Below are positions 9,490 to 18,582 of a DNA stretch of 64,000 bases, piece by piece; the first letter of the stretch is position 1, and each line of letters starts with the position of its first letter. The notes beneath the pieces were generated by a model, which saw only the letters and a list, made by a program, of their open reading frames with translations, searched no databases and had not been told where the DNA came from. Both the position numbers and the translations under genes were made by a program. The stretch is from Bacillota bacterium (lineage in GTDB: Bacteria; Bacillota; Dethiobacteria; DTU022): assembly GCA_033549065.1 (NCBI GenBank), contig JAWSUE010000002.1, positions 170,825-234,824 on the forward strand, written 5' to 3'.

Positions 9490-11251
9490 CGGCCTCTCCT
9501 ACAGGATATTTAATGGCATCAAAGCGGCATAACTGTTCACAGAGACCGCAGGCGTTACAGATTGTGCTGTTGATAATCGCCTTGTCATCTTTAAAACTGA
9601 GAGCGGGGCAGCCCAGGGCAATACAGGCTTTACAGCCGTTGCAGAGATCCTCATCAATATAGAGCGGTTCGTCAAAAGAAGTAAGCAGGAATATACAAGG
9701 CTGGCGGGCGATTATTACCGACGGCTCTTTTACTTCTATTTCAGTATTAATGACCGCACGTACCTCCTTCAGGTCAAAGGCATCGACGGCAGTTACCCGT
9801 TTTACACCAAGCGACCGACAGAGGGTTTCCAGTTCAACAGCCGGAGCGGCTTCGCCCTGCAGAGTTGTTCCGGTGCCCGGGTGTTCCTGGTGTCCGGTCA
9901 TGGCCGTTATTCCGTTATCAAGAATCATCAATGTTATTGGAGCCTGGTTATAGACTGCATCAAGCAGCGGGGTGATTCCAGAATGAAGAAAGGTGGAATC
10001 CCCGATTACAGCCACTGTCTTTTCAGCAGAATCGGGATTGGCCCGGGCCATACCGAGCGCTGTTCCCACGCTGGCTCCCATGCAGATACAGGAGTCGATC
10101 GATTCCAGCGGTTTAAGAGCTCCCAGGGTATAGCAACCAATATCGCCCATTACGTTCAGCTTCAACTTGCGCAGCGTGTAGAATACACCGCGGTGTGAAC
10201 AGCCGGGACACATCACCGGCGGCCGGGCCGGAATGTCGCCATCGATCTTGATCAGCTCCGGCTTGATATTATAGATTTTCTCACGGATAATCTCCACTCC
10301 CAGTTCGCCGAGAAGGCTGAATATATCTTTGCCTCTGACCGGCACATCAAGGTGCATGGCCAACAGCTGCTCTTCAAAGAAAGGATCGAGTTCTTCGATG
10401 ACCAGGATTTCTTTGACCATGGAAGCGAACTGGCGGACCATTTTTTTCGGCAGCGGGTGGCTGAAACCGAGTTTCAGGAAACTTGCCTCAGGCAGCGCCT
10501 CTTTGGCATACTGGTAGGCGATACCGCTGCAGACGACTCCCAGCTCACCTGAGCCCTTTTCGATCCGGTTGAGCGGGTTCTTTTCGGCTTCAGTCTGCAG
10601 GTCAATCAGTCGCTGTTCTACTATGGGGTGACGCATGCGGGCAAAGCCGGGCAGCATAACATACTTGGCCGGATTTTTCTTGAAACCGGGAATTTCCATT
10701 TCTTCCCGCTCTCCGGGAATAAGGGTGCTCCTGGAATGGGAAATTCTCGTTGTTGTACGCAGAATTACCGGCGTATCGAAACGTTCGCTCAAGTCCAGGC
10801 CGTATTTCACAAAATCTCTTGCTTCTTCACTATCGGACGGCTCGAGCAGGGGGATCTTGGCGAAACGTGCGTAATGGCGGTTATCCTGTTCGTTTTGTGA
10901 ACTGTGCATCCCCGGGTCGTCGGCGGAAACCAGCACCAATCCACCGCCCACTCCGGTGTAGGATAAAGTCATCAGCGGGTCGGCAGCAACGTTTACACCC
11001 ACATGCTTCATTGCCGACAGAACCCGCGCTCCCTCCATGGATGCGCCGATGGCCGTCTCTAAGGCAGTCTTCTCGTTGGATGACCAGTTACAGTTCACCC
11101 CCGGATAACGGCTCAGGTTCTCCAGAATTTCGGTACTCGGGGTGCCCGGGTAAGCTGTTCCCACCCGCACACCGCCTTCATAAGCCCCGAGGGCGATCGC
11201 CTCGTTGCCGGTCATAATTAATCTCTTATTGCTCAAGGCTTTGATCCTCAC
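9473..11251 (-). CDS. iorA: Indolepyruvate:ferredoxin oxidoreductase alpha subunit
   Basis: A 592-residue thiamine-diphosphate subunit: N-terminal pyrimidine-binding region (GTPSTEI), central PP domain with GDSTF and a C-terminal 2[4Fe-4S] ferredoxin domain (CNGCKACIALGCP and CNACGLCEQLC, about residues 530-570). It oxidatively decarboxylates indolepyruvate, phenylpyruvate and hydroxyphenylpyruvate from aromatic amino-acid transamination. The frame opens with GTG at 11251 inside the end of paaK (AAGGA nine nt upstream); TTG at 11236 with GAGG is equally plausible and gives a more typical N-terminus. The operon ACT-paaK-iorA-iorB suggests aromatic amino-acid fermentation coupled to acyl-CoA/ATP chemistry. 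Confidence 0.94.
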   Translation of the reverse strand: MRIKALSNKRLIMTGNEAIALGAYEGGVRVGTAYPGTPSTEILENLSRYPGVNCNWSSNEKTALETAIGASMEGARVLSAMKHVGVNVAADPLMTLSYTGVGGGLVLVSADDPGMHSSQNEQDNRHYARFAKIPLLEPSDSEEARDFVKYGLDLSERFDTPVILRTTTRISHSRSTLIPGEREEMEIPGFKKNPAKYVMLPGFARMRHPIVEQRLIDLQTEAEKNPLNRIEKGSGELGVVCSGIAYQYAKEALPEASFLKLGFSHPLPKKMVRQFASMVKEILVIEELDPFFEEQLLAMHLDVPVRGKDIFSLLGELGVEIIREKIYNIKPELIKIDGDIPARPPVMCPGCSHRGVFYTLRKLKLNVMGDIGCYTLGALKPLESIDSCICMGASVGTALGMARANPDSAEKTVAVIGDSTFLHSGITPLLDAVYNQAPITLMILDNGITAMTGHQEHPGTGTTLQGEAAPAVELETLCRSLGVKRVTAVDAFDLKEVRAVINTEIEVKEPSVIIARQPCIFLLTSFDEPLYIDEDLCNGCKACIALGCPALSFKDDKAIINSTICNACGLCEQLCRFDAIKYPVGEAGEDNE

Positions 11252-12536
11252 TTTCGATTATCCTTTTTGCCTTACCGGTAGTTCTCTCCAAAGATTTTGG
11301 TTCCATTAATTTTATCTTAGGCGCCAGTGATAATGTGGAGCGCAATTTGGTGCGGATCCGCCCTTCCAGTGCTTCCAGATCTTTAAAACGATCAGTGAAG
11401 CCATCGGGGGTCAGTTCAACCTGAACTTCCATATCCCTGATAAAGCCCTTCTGCTTGTGCAGGACGAGCAGGTAGTGCGGCGATACCTCGCGGAATCCGG
11501 CCAGAACCTCCTCGATCTGTGAGGGGAAGACATTAACACCCTTGATGATGATCATGTCGTCGCTGCGGCCGGTGATATAATCCATGCGCCGGGTAGTCCT
11601 TCCGCATGGGCAGGCTTCGGCGATCAGGCGGGTAATGTCACCCGTGCGGTAGCGCAGTACCGGAAAACCTTCTTTGCCAAGCGGGGTTAGCACCAGTTCA
11701 CCGGTTTCTCCGTCTTTTAGAACGTTGCCGCTGATCGGATCGATTATTTCCGGATAGTAAATATCCTCCAGGATATGCATTCCCGCCCGCTCGGAACATT
11801 CGCCTGATATACCGGGGCCGACAACCTCGGTCAGTCCGTAATTAACCGTTGCTTTCAGCTGCCACTGCCTCTCGATATCTTCCCGCATCGCCTCCGAGCA
11901 TGGTTCGCCTCCGAAAAGGCCAAGCCTCAATCCGAATTCAGCCGGATCAAAACCCATGTCCCTGGCTACTTCGGCCATATAGATGGCAAAGGAAGGGGTA
12001 CTGACCAACACGGTTGTCCGGAAATCCTTCATCAGTGATAGCTGGCGTTCAGTGTTTCCGCTCGAAAAAGGCACGACGGTTGCGCCCAATCTCTCCAGGC
12101 CGTAGTGCAGGCCGAATCCACCGGTAAAAAGACCGTAGCCGAAAGAGATCTGGGCAATATCGCCTGCAGTCACACCGGCCATTTCGCAGATCCGGGCCAC
12201 CGCATCCGCCCAGTCATCCAGGTCGCGCTTCGTGTAACCGGCGACAATCGGCTTGCCGGTAGTTCCAGAGGAGGCATGAATTCTTAAGATCTGTTCCAGC
12301 GGAACAGCCGCCATTCCGTAGGGGTAGGCATCCCGCAGGTCTTTTTTAGTGGTAAAAGGGATGGACCTGAAATCTTCAGGTTTCCCGAAATCCTCCGGTT
12401 TCAGGCCGGCTTTCTCAAACAGCTGGTGGTAAAATGGGCTGTTGCTGTAAGCATGTTCAATAGACTGCTGAAGGCCGTTTTTCTGCCTGAGCAGACGCTC
12501 TTCAGCGGTCAGGTGATCCTTCTGCATCTGTTTCAA
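11226..12536 (-). CDS. paaK: Phenylacetate-CoA ligase family
   Basis: A 436-residue AMP-forming ligase that joins CoA to phenylacetate or a related arylacetate. The P-loop SSGTTGKP is near residue 90, the adenylate motif YGLTE follows, and the C-terminal catalytic Lys region is present. Start ATG at 12536 is preceded by CAGGAG. It overlaps iorA, whose product makes arylacetyl-CoA, so here it may run in the ATP-yielding direction or activate imported arylacetates. Similar paaK-iorAB-ACT neighbourhoods are common in anaerobic Firmicutes and archaea. Confidence 0.92.
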   Translation of the reverse strand: MKQMQKDHLTAEERLLRQKNGLQQSIEHAYSNSPFYHQLFEKAGLKPEDFGKPEDFRSIPFTTKKDLRDAYPYGMAAVPLEQILRIHASSGTTGKPIVAGYTKRDLDDWADAVARICEMAGVTAGDIAQISFGYGLFTGGFGLHYGLERLGATVVPFSSGNTERQLSLMKDFRTTVLVSTPSFAIYMAEVARDMGFDPAEFGLRLGLFGGEPCSEAMREDIERQWQLKATVNYGLTEVVGPGISGECSERAGMHILEDIYYPEIIDPISGNVLKDGETGELVLTPLGKEGFPVLRYRTGDITRLIAEACPCGRTTRRMDYITGRSDDMIIIKGVNVFPSQIEEVLAGFREVSPHYLLVLHKQKGFIRDMEVQVELTPDGFTDRFKDLEALEGRIRTKLRSTLSLAPKIKLMEPKSLERTTGKAKRIIESEDQSLEQ

Positions 12537-12558
12537 CTCCTGTAGGTTTTAGCTGCGG

Positions 12559-12987
12559 TTAGAAGCTGTAAATGCGGTCACTGCCGACGAGAGGAACGTT
12601 ATTTTTCTCCAGCACGGCTATGGCATCATCAATTCGCTCAACACGCATCATTATTATAGCATTATGAGTCGGTTTTTCGATAAAGGAATAGAGGTATTCA
12701 ATGTTGATACCTGCTTCCTCAAGGAAAGAGAGGACTTTGGCCAGGCCGCCAGGCGTATCAGGCACCTCCATGGCAACAACCTCGGTTACCGTGGCCATGA
12801 TGCCTTTGTCTTTCAACTCCTTGATGGCCTTATCGGGTTGATCGACGATCAGGCGCAGGATGCCGAAATCGGAAGTGTCGGCAATGGAAACCCCGCGGAT
12901 ATTGATCTCTGCCTCGCCGAGCACGGTTGCCACCCGGACCAGTCTGCCCGATTTATTCTCCAGGAAGACTGAAATCTGTTTGATCAT
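12559..12987 (-). CDS. Tandem ACT-domain protein
   Basis: A 142-residue protein made of two ACT domains (about residues 4-65 and 70-138), the second with PGGLAKVLSFLEEAGINIEY. ACT domains bind amino acids as regulators. It is the first gene of the minus-strand operon with paaK and iorAB and probably senses an aromatic amino acid, but no enzymatic role is visible. ATG at 12987 has GGAGGT upstream. Confidence 0.88.
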   Translation of the reverse strand: MIKQISVFLENKSGRLVRVATVLGEAEINIRGVSIADTSDFGILRLIVDQPDKAIKELKDKGIMATVTEVVAMEVPDTPGGLAKVLSFLEEAGINIEYLYSFIEKPTHNAIIMMRVERIDDAIAVLEKNNVPLVGSDRIYSF

Positions 12988-13151
12988 GTAATTTTACCTC
13001 CGTAACATTCAAGTAATAACAGGGCACAAAATTAAAAATTCAATATTTAACAGGTCTTTTCCTGCCCCGGGGTGACTTTTTGTTCAGTTCTTAAGGCTTG
13101 CGCTTTATTCTCTCATACTGTAAAATGTTTCCATAGAGACCAAGGAGAGGT

Positions 13152-14075
13152 GTGAAGAAGATCCCTCCCAAAGCCAGATTTATACCAGCTTACCTGAAGA
13201 TGAATCCTGCTGACCGGAAAAAACGTGTTGAGCGGTTTTACCAGATCATGAGCCGCTGCCGGATCTGCCCACGCGATTGTCAGATTAATCGTTTGCTTGG
13301 GGTTCGCGGAAAGTGCGGCGTTGCCGATGAGCTGGTCATCAGCAGTTATGGCCCGCATTTTGGTGAAGAGAGAGAACTGGTTGGTCCCGGCGGATCAGGC
13401 ACCATCTTTTTTACCCATTGTAACCTTGAATGCTGTTTCTGCCAGAACTGGACGATCAGCCGCGGGGCAGAAGGTGGGGAGCCAATCACAATCGAAGAAC
13501 TGGCTGGTATAATGATCGATCTCCAGAAACGGGGCTGCAGCAACATCAACCTGGTCAGTCCCACACCTTACCTCTACCAGATTACAGCAGCAATCGACCT
13601 CGCTGCCCAAAGAGGCCTTAACCTGCCGACAGTCTACAACTGCGGAGGCTACGAATCCGTCGAATCCCTGCGGCTTCTCGAAGGATTTATCGATATCTAC
13701 ATGCCCGATGCCAAGTACGGATTCGATGCAGCCGGAGAAAAATATTCTGGTGTGAAAGACTACTACACCCGTCTGAAAGAAGCCTTATTAGAAATGCAGT
13801 GCCAGGTGGGAGATCTGCAAATCGGTCCCGGCGGCCTTGCCACCCGCGGTTTGCTGGTCCGTCACCTGGTAATGCCGGAAGACCTGGCAGGGAGCGCGGA
13901 AATTGCTTGCTTCCTCGGTGAAAAAGTATCCCCAAATGTTGCGGTCAATGTGATGGCCCAGTACTACCCGGCCTACCGGGCGATGAAGTATCCCGAACTC
14001 TCAAGGCGTATCACCTCCGCTGAATTCACTGCTGCCTGTGAAGCATTCAGAAAAGTGGGGCTTCGCCTGCTCTGA
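13152..14075 (+). CDS. PflX-like radical SAM protein (COG1313 type)
   Basis: A 307-residue radical-SAM protein with the cluster motif CNLECCFC near residues 95-102 and an N-terminal Cys set CRICPRDC followed by GKCG, the layout of PflX/AmmeMemoRadiSam-like relatives of pyruvate-formate-lyase activating enzyme. The target protein is unknown. GTG at 13152 is chosen because AAGGAGAGGT lies immediately upstream. It is divergent from the ACT-paaK-ior operon across a 164-nt gap and is followed by the thioredoxin gene. Confidence 0.85.
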   Translation: MKKIPPKARFIPAYLKMNPADRKKRVERFYQIMSRCRICPRDCQINRLLGVRGKCGVADELVISSYGPHFGEERELVGPGGSGTIFFTHCNLECCFCQNWTISRGAEGGEPITIEELAGIMIDLQKRGCSNINLVSPTPYLYQITAAIDLAAQRGLNLPTVYNCGGYESVESLRLLEGFIDIYMPDAKYGFDAAGEKYSGVKDYYTRLKEALLEMQCQVGDLQIGPGGLATRGLLVRHLVMPEDLAGSAEIACFLGEKVSPNVAVNVMAQYYPAYRAMKYPELSRRITSAEFTAACEAFRKVGLRLL

Positions 14076-14108
14076 TCTCTTTAAATTAACCCAATTTACC
14101 TGATCCGG

Positions 14109-14138
14109 TTGACCCTGCCGGAAGGGCTGGTGTAGAAT
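14109..14138 (+). promoter_or_regulatory. Sigma-A promoter and 5' hairpin of trx
   Basis: TTGACC (14109-14114), 18-nt spacer, TAGAAT (14133-14138). The leader downstream carries a hairpin with 9-bp arms AAAGCCAAA / TTTGGCTTT (14149-14168) just before AGGAGG, which could affect mRNA stability or translation of the thioredoxin gene. Confidence 0.65.
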
Positions 14139-14194
14139 GATAATAAGCAAAGCCAAAGGTTTGGCTTTACTGAAATACTGAAGGAGGTAGTGCT

Positions 14195-14521
<327 letters not shown>

Positions 14522-14639
14522 TCGATACGTAAAACCTGGACAATCCGGGCCTTCCGGGACTAATCTCACCGGTGGGCAGGAACTAGATTTCGGTTGGCGA
14601 ATAACAGTTTAAATATTCCGAAAGGATGTGTTGTTAGCC

Positions 14640-14891
14640 ATGGAACGACAGGTAATCGGCCAGGTAACCCATTTTTACAGTAAGATCGAGGTGGCCATTA
14701 TCGAGCTCGAAGGCCCCCTGAAAGTAGGAGACCAGATTGCGATTGTCGGCTCGACATCCGATCTGGAACAGCCGGTCAAATCGATGCAGGTTGAACACCA
14801 GAATATCGAGGAGGCAAATGCAGGCGACCTGGTCGGCCTGAAGGTAAAAGATAAGGTCCGGGCCGGAGATACAGTTTTCAAGTTAATCTGA
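14640..14891 (+). CDS. EF-Tu domain-2-like (translation-factor beta-barrel) small protein
   Basis: An 83-residue beta-barrel protein resembling domain 2 of EF-Tu/EF-1A (KVGDQIAIVG, GDLVGLKVKDKVRAGDTVFK). There is no GTPase domain; this stand-alone form occurs in many anaerobes, frequently near U32 peptidases or thioredoxin, with unknown function. I take ATG at 14640; in-frame GTG 14628 and TTG 14631 lie closer to AAAGGA and are possible. Confidence 0.75.
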   Translation: MERQVIGQVTHFYSKIEVAIIELEGPLKVGDQIAIVGSTSDLEQPVKSMQVEHQNIEEANAGDLVGLKVKDKVRAGDTVFKLI

Positions 14892-14895
14892 ACAA

Positions 14896-14938
14896 TAAAT
14901 AAGTTGGAGTGTCTAACCGGGATTAACCGACTTATTTA
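14896..14938 (+). repeat. AAATAAGTTG hairpin element (family member 2)
   Basis: A 12-bp stem TAAATAAGTTGG / CCGACTTATTTA (one G-T pair) around a 19-nt loop, in the gap between the EF-Tu-like gene and azlC. The arm sequence matches that of the elements at 2921 and 20720, though the interior differs. No T-run follows, so it is a weak terminator at best. Confidence 0.55.
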
Positions 14939-14956
14939 GTACCCCAAGGTGATTTT

Positions 14957-15730
14957 TTGGATTTTAAGAGAGCAAATGAAACCTCGGCCTCATCTGAAGA
15001 GGCTGCAGCCGGGGTTAAAGGTGAGCAAAGAAATCAAGCCCTGATCGGGATGATCAGGGCTGTTCCAATTATGCTCGGTTACCTGCCCATCGGCTTTGCC
15101 TTCGGTGTACTTGCCGTTACAAACGGGTTAAGCATCTACAGCGCGGTGGCCATGTCAGTATTCGTTTTTGCCGGTTCATCCCAGCTTATTTCAGTAGGCA
15201 TGATCGGAGCCGGTGCCGGCATAGCCGCCATAACCATGACTGTTTTTCTTGTAAACCTGCGTCACATGCTGATGAGTGCCTATCTTGCCCCCTACCTGAA
15301 GTTATTCAGCCCGCTGCAGCTCGCCCTCTTCAGTTACGAGGTAACAGACGAATCTTTCGCCGTCCATTCCGCCTATTTCCGTTGTGGCGGGATCCCTCCG
15401 GCTGCACAACTCTTTGCTCTCAATGTATCAGCCCAGCTATCCTGGGTGATCGGCACCCTGCTTGGAGCGTGGATCGGCGGTCGTCTCTCCTTTGATATCG
15501 CCACATACGGAATAGACTATGCCCTGCCGGCAATGTTTATTGCCCTGCTGGTGATGCAGATCGACGGCTTACGCCGCGCTTATATTGCTCTTCTTTCCGC
15601 TGCAATTGGCCTTACACTTTACTTGGCTGGTATGAGTCAGCTCTATATAATTGTAGCCACCGTGGTAGCTGCTGCCGTCGGTGCTGCTGTCGAATACAGG
15701 AATGAAAAGAAGGGAGTGGAGGCAACCTGA
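14957..15730 (+). CDS. azlC: AzlC-type branched-chain amino acid exporter, large subunit
   Basis: A 257-residue inner-membrane protein of the AzlC (BrnF/YgaZ) family with about 6-8 hydrophobic segments; the early segment GYLPIGFAFGVLA and the AGSSQL motif are family-typical. With AzlD it exports branched-chain amino acids or analogues. Start TTG at 14957 has AAGGTGA upstream. The first 30 residues are hydrophilic. It overlaps azlD by one base. Confidence 0.92.
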   Translation: MDFKRANETSASSEEAAAGVKGEQRNQALIGMIRAVPIMLGYLPIGFAFGVLAVTNGLSIYSAVAMSVFVFAGSSQLISVGMIGAGAGIAAITMTVFLVNLRHMLMSAYLAPYLKLFSPLQLALFSYEVTDESFAVHSAYFRCGGIPPAAQLFALNVSAQLSWVIGTLLGAWIGGRLSFDIATYGIDYALPAMFIALLVMQIDGLRRAYIALLSAAIGLTLYLAGMSQLYIIVATVVAAAVGAAVEYRNEKKGVEAT

Positions 15731-16050
15731 TGCCTGAAATCGCCCTTTTAATCTTTCTCATGTCTCTGGTCACTTACCTGCCCCGGGTAATCCCCATGAT
15801 TTTACTCTCCAGGCGCACCCTGCCCCGGGCAGTTGAACTCTGGCTTTCCTATGTCCCGGTAGCCGTCCTGGCAGCCCTATTGGCTCCCGGACTTTTCGTG
15901 CCCGATAGCCGTTTTGAACTGGCCCTGCCGGCCAACCCGGCCTTTTGGGTCTCCATCCCGCTCTTCATTATCGCCTTCCTTACCCGCAATCTTTTTATCA
16001 CTGTCCTCAGTGGAATGGTTTTGATTGCAGCCTTACGTTTATTTATCTGA
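15730..16050 (+). CDS. azlD: AzlD-type branched-chain amino acid exporter, small subunit
   Basis: A 106-residue membrane protein with four hydrophobic segments and the typical LPRVIPM motif near the N-terminus. It is the partner of AzlC; its ATG overlaps the azlC stop, which is the usual arrangement. Confidence 0.92.
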   Translation: MPEIALLIFLMSLVTYLPRVIPMILLSRRTLPRAVELWLSYVPVAVLAALLAPGLFVPDSRFELALPANPAFWVSIPLFIIAFLTRNLFITVLSGMVLIAALRLFI

Positions 16051-16100
16051 ACTGAAAATAGGTTAGTTATATGTTGGAAAAGAATGCTAATAATTAGCAA

Positions 16101-16301
16101 TTGACCGACAATTTACGCTTATGCTATACTAGACGAAGATTATGGTAAGGCGGATGATAGGCTGCCAAAAAGTGATCTTAATCCTCAAAGTAACCGCATC
16201 AAGTAGCACATCTAAATTTAGTTGATTTCCAGCAGCGCAGTATAATTTCTGAGTTAAACATACCATCCGTCAAGCCAAAAAATGTTCAAGGAGGAGCTCG
16301 T
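16101..16301 (+). promoter_or_regulatory. Promoter and long leader of the AOR gene
   Basis: TTGACC (16101-16106), 18-nt spacer, TATACT (16125-16130). Transcription from here gives a leader of about 165 nt before the AOR start, long enough for a structured RNA. I see possible short pairings (AAGGCGGATG with CCGCATC) but do not recognise the molybdenum/tungsten-cofactor (Moco/Tuco) riboswitch consensus. Confidence 0.55.
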
Positions 16302-18047
16302 ATGGACAAAATTGTTCGCGTCAATATGACGGACAAGAAGGTAACGGTTGAACCGGTTCCGGATAAGTACAAAGGTAAAGGTGGACGCTGGCTGACCTCT
16401 CTGATGGTATCCGATGAGGTACCGGCCGGAGCACACCCCCTGGGACCGAATAACAAGTTATTCTTCGCCCCGGGGATGGTTACCGGCACCCATGCGCCCA
16501 ACTCGGGACGCATCTCGGTCGGTGGCAAATCTCCTCTCACCGGTGGGATCAAGGAAGCCAATGCCGGATCTCCCTTCCCCCAGAAATTGGCCCGGATGGG
16601 CTATGCAGCCCTGGTTCTTGAAGGCCTCGTGGAAGATGACAAACGCTGGTTGCTCAAGCTTGGATTGGACGGCGGAGAACTGCTGCCGGCAGATGACCTT
16701 AAAGACAAGGGAACTTATGAATGTGCGAAGATGTTATGGGATAAATACGGAGAAAAAACTGCCTTTTGCGTAAACGGTCCGGCCGGAGAAGCAAAAATGG
16801 CCATGGCCGGGATAGCATTTAATGACCCCGAGGGAAGGCCCGCACGCTATGCCGGGCGAGGCGGACTCGGAGCCGTTATGGGCAGCAAGGGGCTGAAAGC
16901 AATTGTTCTCGAAGATGAAAATGCCCCGGCAGTTAAGCCAAAAGATCCTGAAATGTTCAAGGCCGGTCAGAAAAAACTGGCTGATGCCATCCTTTCTCAT
17001 GATGTAACCAAGAAGGGCGGAGCGCTGAACAGCTACGGTACTGCAGTGCTGATCAATATCCTCAATGAAGCAGGCGGTCTACCGACCAACAACTTCCGCA
17101 CCGGCGTTTTCGACGGCGCCCAGAAAATCAGCGGTGAAGCCCTGGCCGAGGCAGCCAAGACGAGAGGCGGCGCCGGAATGATGGGTCACAGCTGCCACCC
17201 CGGCTGTATTATCCACTGCTCCAATGTCTATGCAAAGGAAGACGGCAGTGAGCATGTTTCCTGCGTGGAATATGAATCATCCTGGTCGCTCGGGGCAAAC
17301 TGTGGTATCGACAATCTTGATCAAGTAGCCGAACTGATCCGGATGTGCAACGACTACGGAGTAGATACCATCGAAGCCGGCGTTACTGTCGGTGTGGCCA
17401 TGGAAGCAGGTTTGGCCAAATTCGGCGACGGTAAAGGGGCCATTGAACTTTTCAGTGAGATCGGCAAGCGCAGCCCGCTTGGCCATATTCTCGGCCAGGG
17501 TGCCCAGTTCACCGGTGAAGCCTACGGCGTGACCCGCATTCCCACCGTCAAGCGCCAGGGAATGCCTGCTTACGAACCGCGTGCAGTCAAAGGGATTGGC
17601 GTAACCTATATCACCACCCCGATGGGTGCCGACCATACGGCCGGCTATACTATTGCTCCCGAAATCCTCTCTGTTGGAGGTAAGGCAGAACCGCTGTCGG
17701 CGAAAGATAAGATCGGTCTCTCCAAGGCTTTCCAGCAGACAACCGCCTTTATCGATTCCTGTGGCTACTGTCTCTTTATTGCCTTCCCCATCCTCGACAT
17801 TCCATCCGGATTCGACGGGGTAGTAGAAACGGTTAACGGCATGCTCGGTACCAAGTACACCGGTGATGATGTAACCAGGATCGGTGATGAAATCCTGCGC
17901 ATCGAGAAAGATTTCAATGTCAGGGCCGGAGTCGGTGGCAAAGATGCCGACCGTCCGCCCGAGTTTATGCGGTATGAAAAACTGCCGCCGCACAACCATG
18001 TCTGGGATATCCCCGACGAAGAACTCGATACTTTCTGGGATAAGTAA
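16302..18047 (+). CDS. aor: Aldehyde:ferredoxin oxidoreductase family (tungsten-pterin)
   Basis: A 581-residue AOR-family enzyme, tungstopterin plus one [4Fe-4S] cluster, oxidising aldehydes to acids with ferredoxin or a related acceptor. Visible are the N-terminal pterin-binding region with GGKSPLTGGIKEAN, cluster cysteines in CHPGCIIHC at about residues 298-306 and the last one in CGYC at about 487. ATG at 16302 follows AAGGAGGAG. The moaD-like gene overlaps by one base and a radical-SAM/SPASM gene of the tungsten-AOR maturase type converges on it, so it may be a maturase-dependent subfamily rather than classical AOR. Confidence 0.93.
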   Translation: MDKIVRVNMTDKKVTVEPVPDKYKGKGGRWLTSLMVSDEVPAGAHPLGPNNKLFFAPGMVTGTHAPNSGRISVGGKSPLTGGIKEANAGSPFPQKLARMGYAALVLEGLVEDDKRWLLKLGLDGGELLPADDLKDKGTYECAKMLWDKYGEKTAFCVNGPAGEAKMAMAGIAFNDPEGRPARYAGRGGLGAVMGSKGLKAIVLEDENAPAVKPKDPEMFKAGQKKLADAILSHDVTKKGGALNSYGTAVLINILNEAGGLPTNNFRTGVFDGAQKISGEALAEAAKTRGGAGMMGHSCHPGCIIHCSNVYAKEDGSEHVSCVEYESSWSLGANCGIDNLDQVAELIRMCNDYGVDTIEAGVTVGVAMEAGLAKFGDGKGAIELFSEIGKRSPLGHILGQGAQFTGEAYGVTRIPTVKRQGMPAYEPRAVKGIGVTYITTPMGADHTAGYTIAPEILSVGGKAEPLSAKDKIGLSKAFQQTTAFIDSCGYCLFIAFPILDIPSGFDGVVETVNGMLGTKYTGDDVTRIGDEILRIEKDFNVRAGVGGKDADRPPEFMRYEKLPPHNHVWDIPDEELDTFWDK

Positions 18048-18286
18048 TGAAAATAGAGGTTGTGCTCTACGCTACCCTGACCCGCTATCATCCGGAAGAG
18101 AAAGGCAATAAACCTTTCAGCGTTGAACTACCGGAAGGGGCGACAATAAAGGAACTGATTGAAAAAGTGGGAATTCAGGAAGGCGAGGCGAAGCAGGTTT
18201 TTATCAGGCACAAAAGCCGCCGACCCGATTACGTTCTTGAAGATGGTGAACGGGTGGCTATATTTCCTCCCGTAGCAGGAGGATAG
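18047..18286 (+). CDS. MoaD/ThiS-family sulfur carrier
   Basis: A 79-residue ubiquitin-fold protein ending in VAGG, the Gly-Gly tail that is adenylated and thiocarboxylated to deliver sulfur to molybdopterin. Its ATG overlaps the AOR stop, so it is made with AOR and probably serves its pyranopterin cofactor. A strong terminator follows at 18302. Confidence 0.92.
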   Translation: MKIEVVLYATLTRYHPEEKGNKPFSVELPEGATIKELIEKVGIQEGEAKQVFIRHKSRRPDYVLEDGERVAIFPPVAGG

Positions 18287-18301
18287 GATCCGCAATAAGA
18301 G

Positions 18302-18335
18302 GCCCGTTGCTCTAAACCGAGCAACGGGCTTTAAT
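18302..18335 (+). terminator. Rho-independent terminator of aor-moaD
   Basis: An 11-bp perfect stem GCCCGTTGCTC / GAGCAACGGGC with a 6-nt loop, followed by TTTAATATTT. Confidence 0.88.
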
Positions 18336-18361
18336 ATTTATCGATCCATTTAGATCTCAGA

Positions 18362-18505
18362 TCAGGACGAATATTTTTCAAGCTTTTCTGCCACCCAAAA
18401 TTTTATTACTGATTGTCTGGGTACCCCCAAGCGTTTTGCTTCCATGTCCAGAGCTTCAACCATCCAGGATGGAAAATCTACATTGACAAGTTGTATTTGT
18501 TCGTA
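18362..18505 (-). pseudogene. BrnA/CopG-type antitoxin C-terminal remnant
   Basis: A minus-strand frame of about 47 codons ends at 18362 and reads VNVDFPSWMVEALD then AKRLGVPRQSVIKFWVAEKL, the conserved C-terminal ribbon-helix-helix of BrnA-type antitoxins. The N-terminal half is missing: upstream the frame runs straight into the terminator of the radical-SAM gene. No BrnT toxin gene is nearby. It is a truncated leftover of a toxin-antitoxin unit. Confidence 0.75.
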
Positions 18506-18535
18506 AAAAAACCCTCCCTGGTGCAAAGGGAGGGT
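18505..18535 (-). terminator. Terminator of the radical-SAM maturase gene
   Basis: On the minus strand, stem ACCCTCCCT / AGGGAGGGT with a short loop followed by seven T residues, about 50 nt after the stop of the gene at 18583-19812. Confidence 0.85.
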
Positions 18536-18582
18536 AAGGGTGAGGGTGAAAACTTTTTCAATCTAAATTTTTAAACTTTATA

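Noticed and set aside
16137..16301. Moco/Tuco riboswitch
   Set aside because: Position is right but I could not match the consensus; left as an unexplained leader.
17277..17999. 240-codon minus-strand open frame
   Set aside because: Antisense to the AOR gene with no family match; a shadow.
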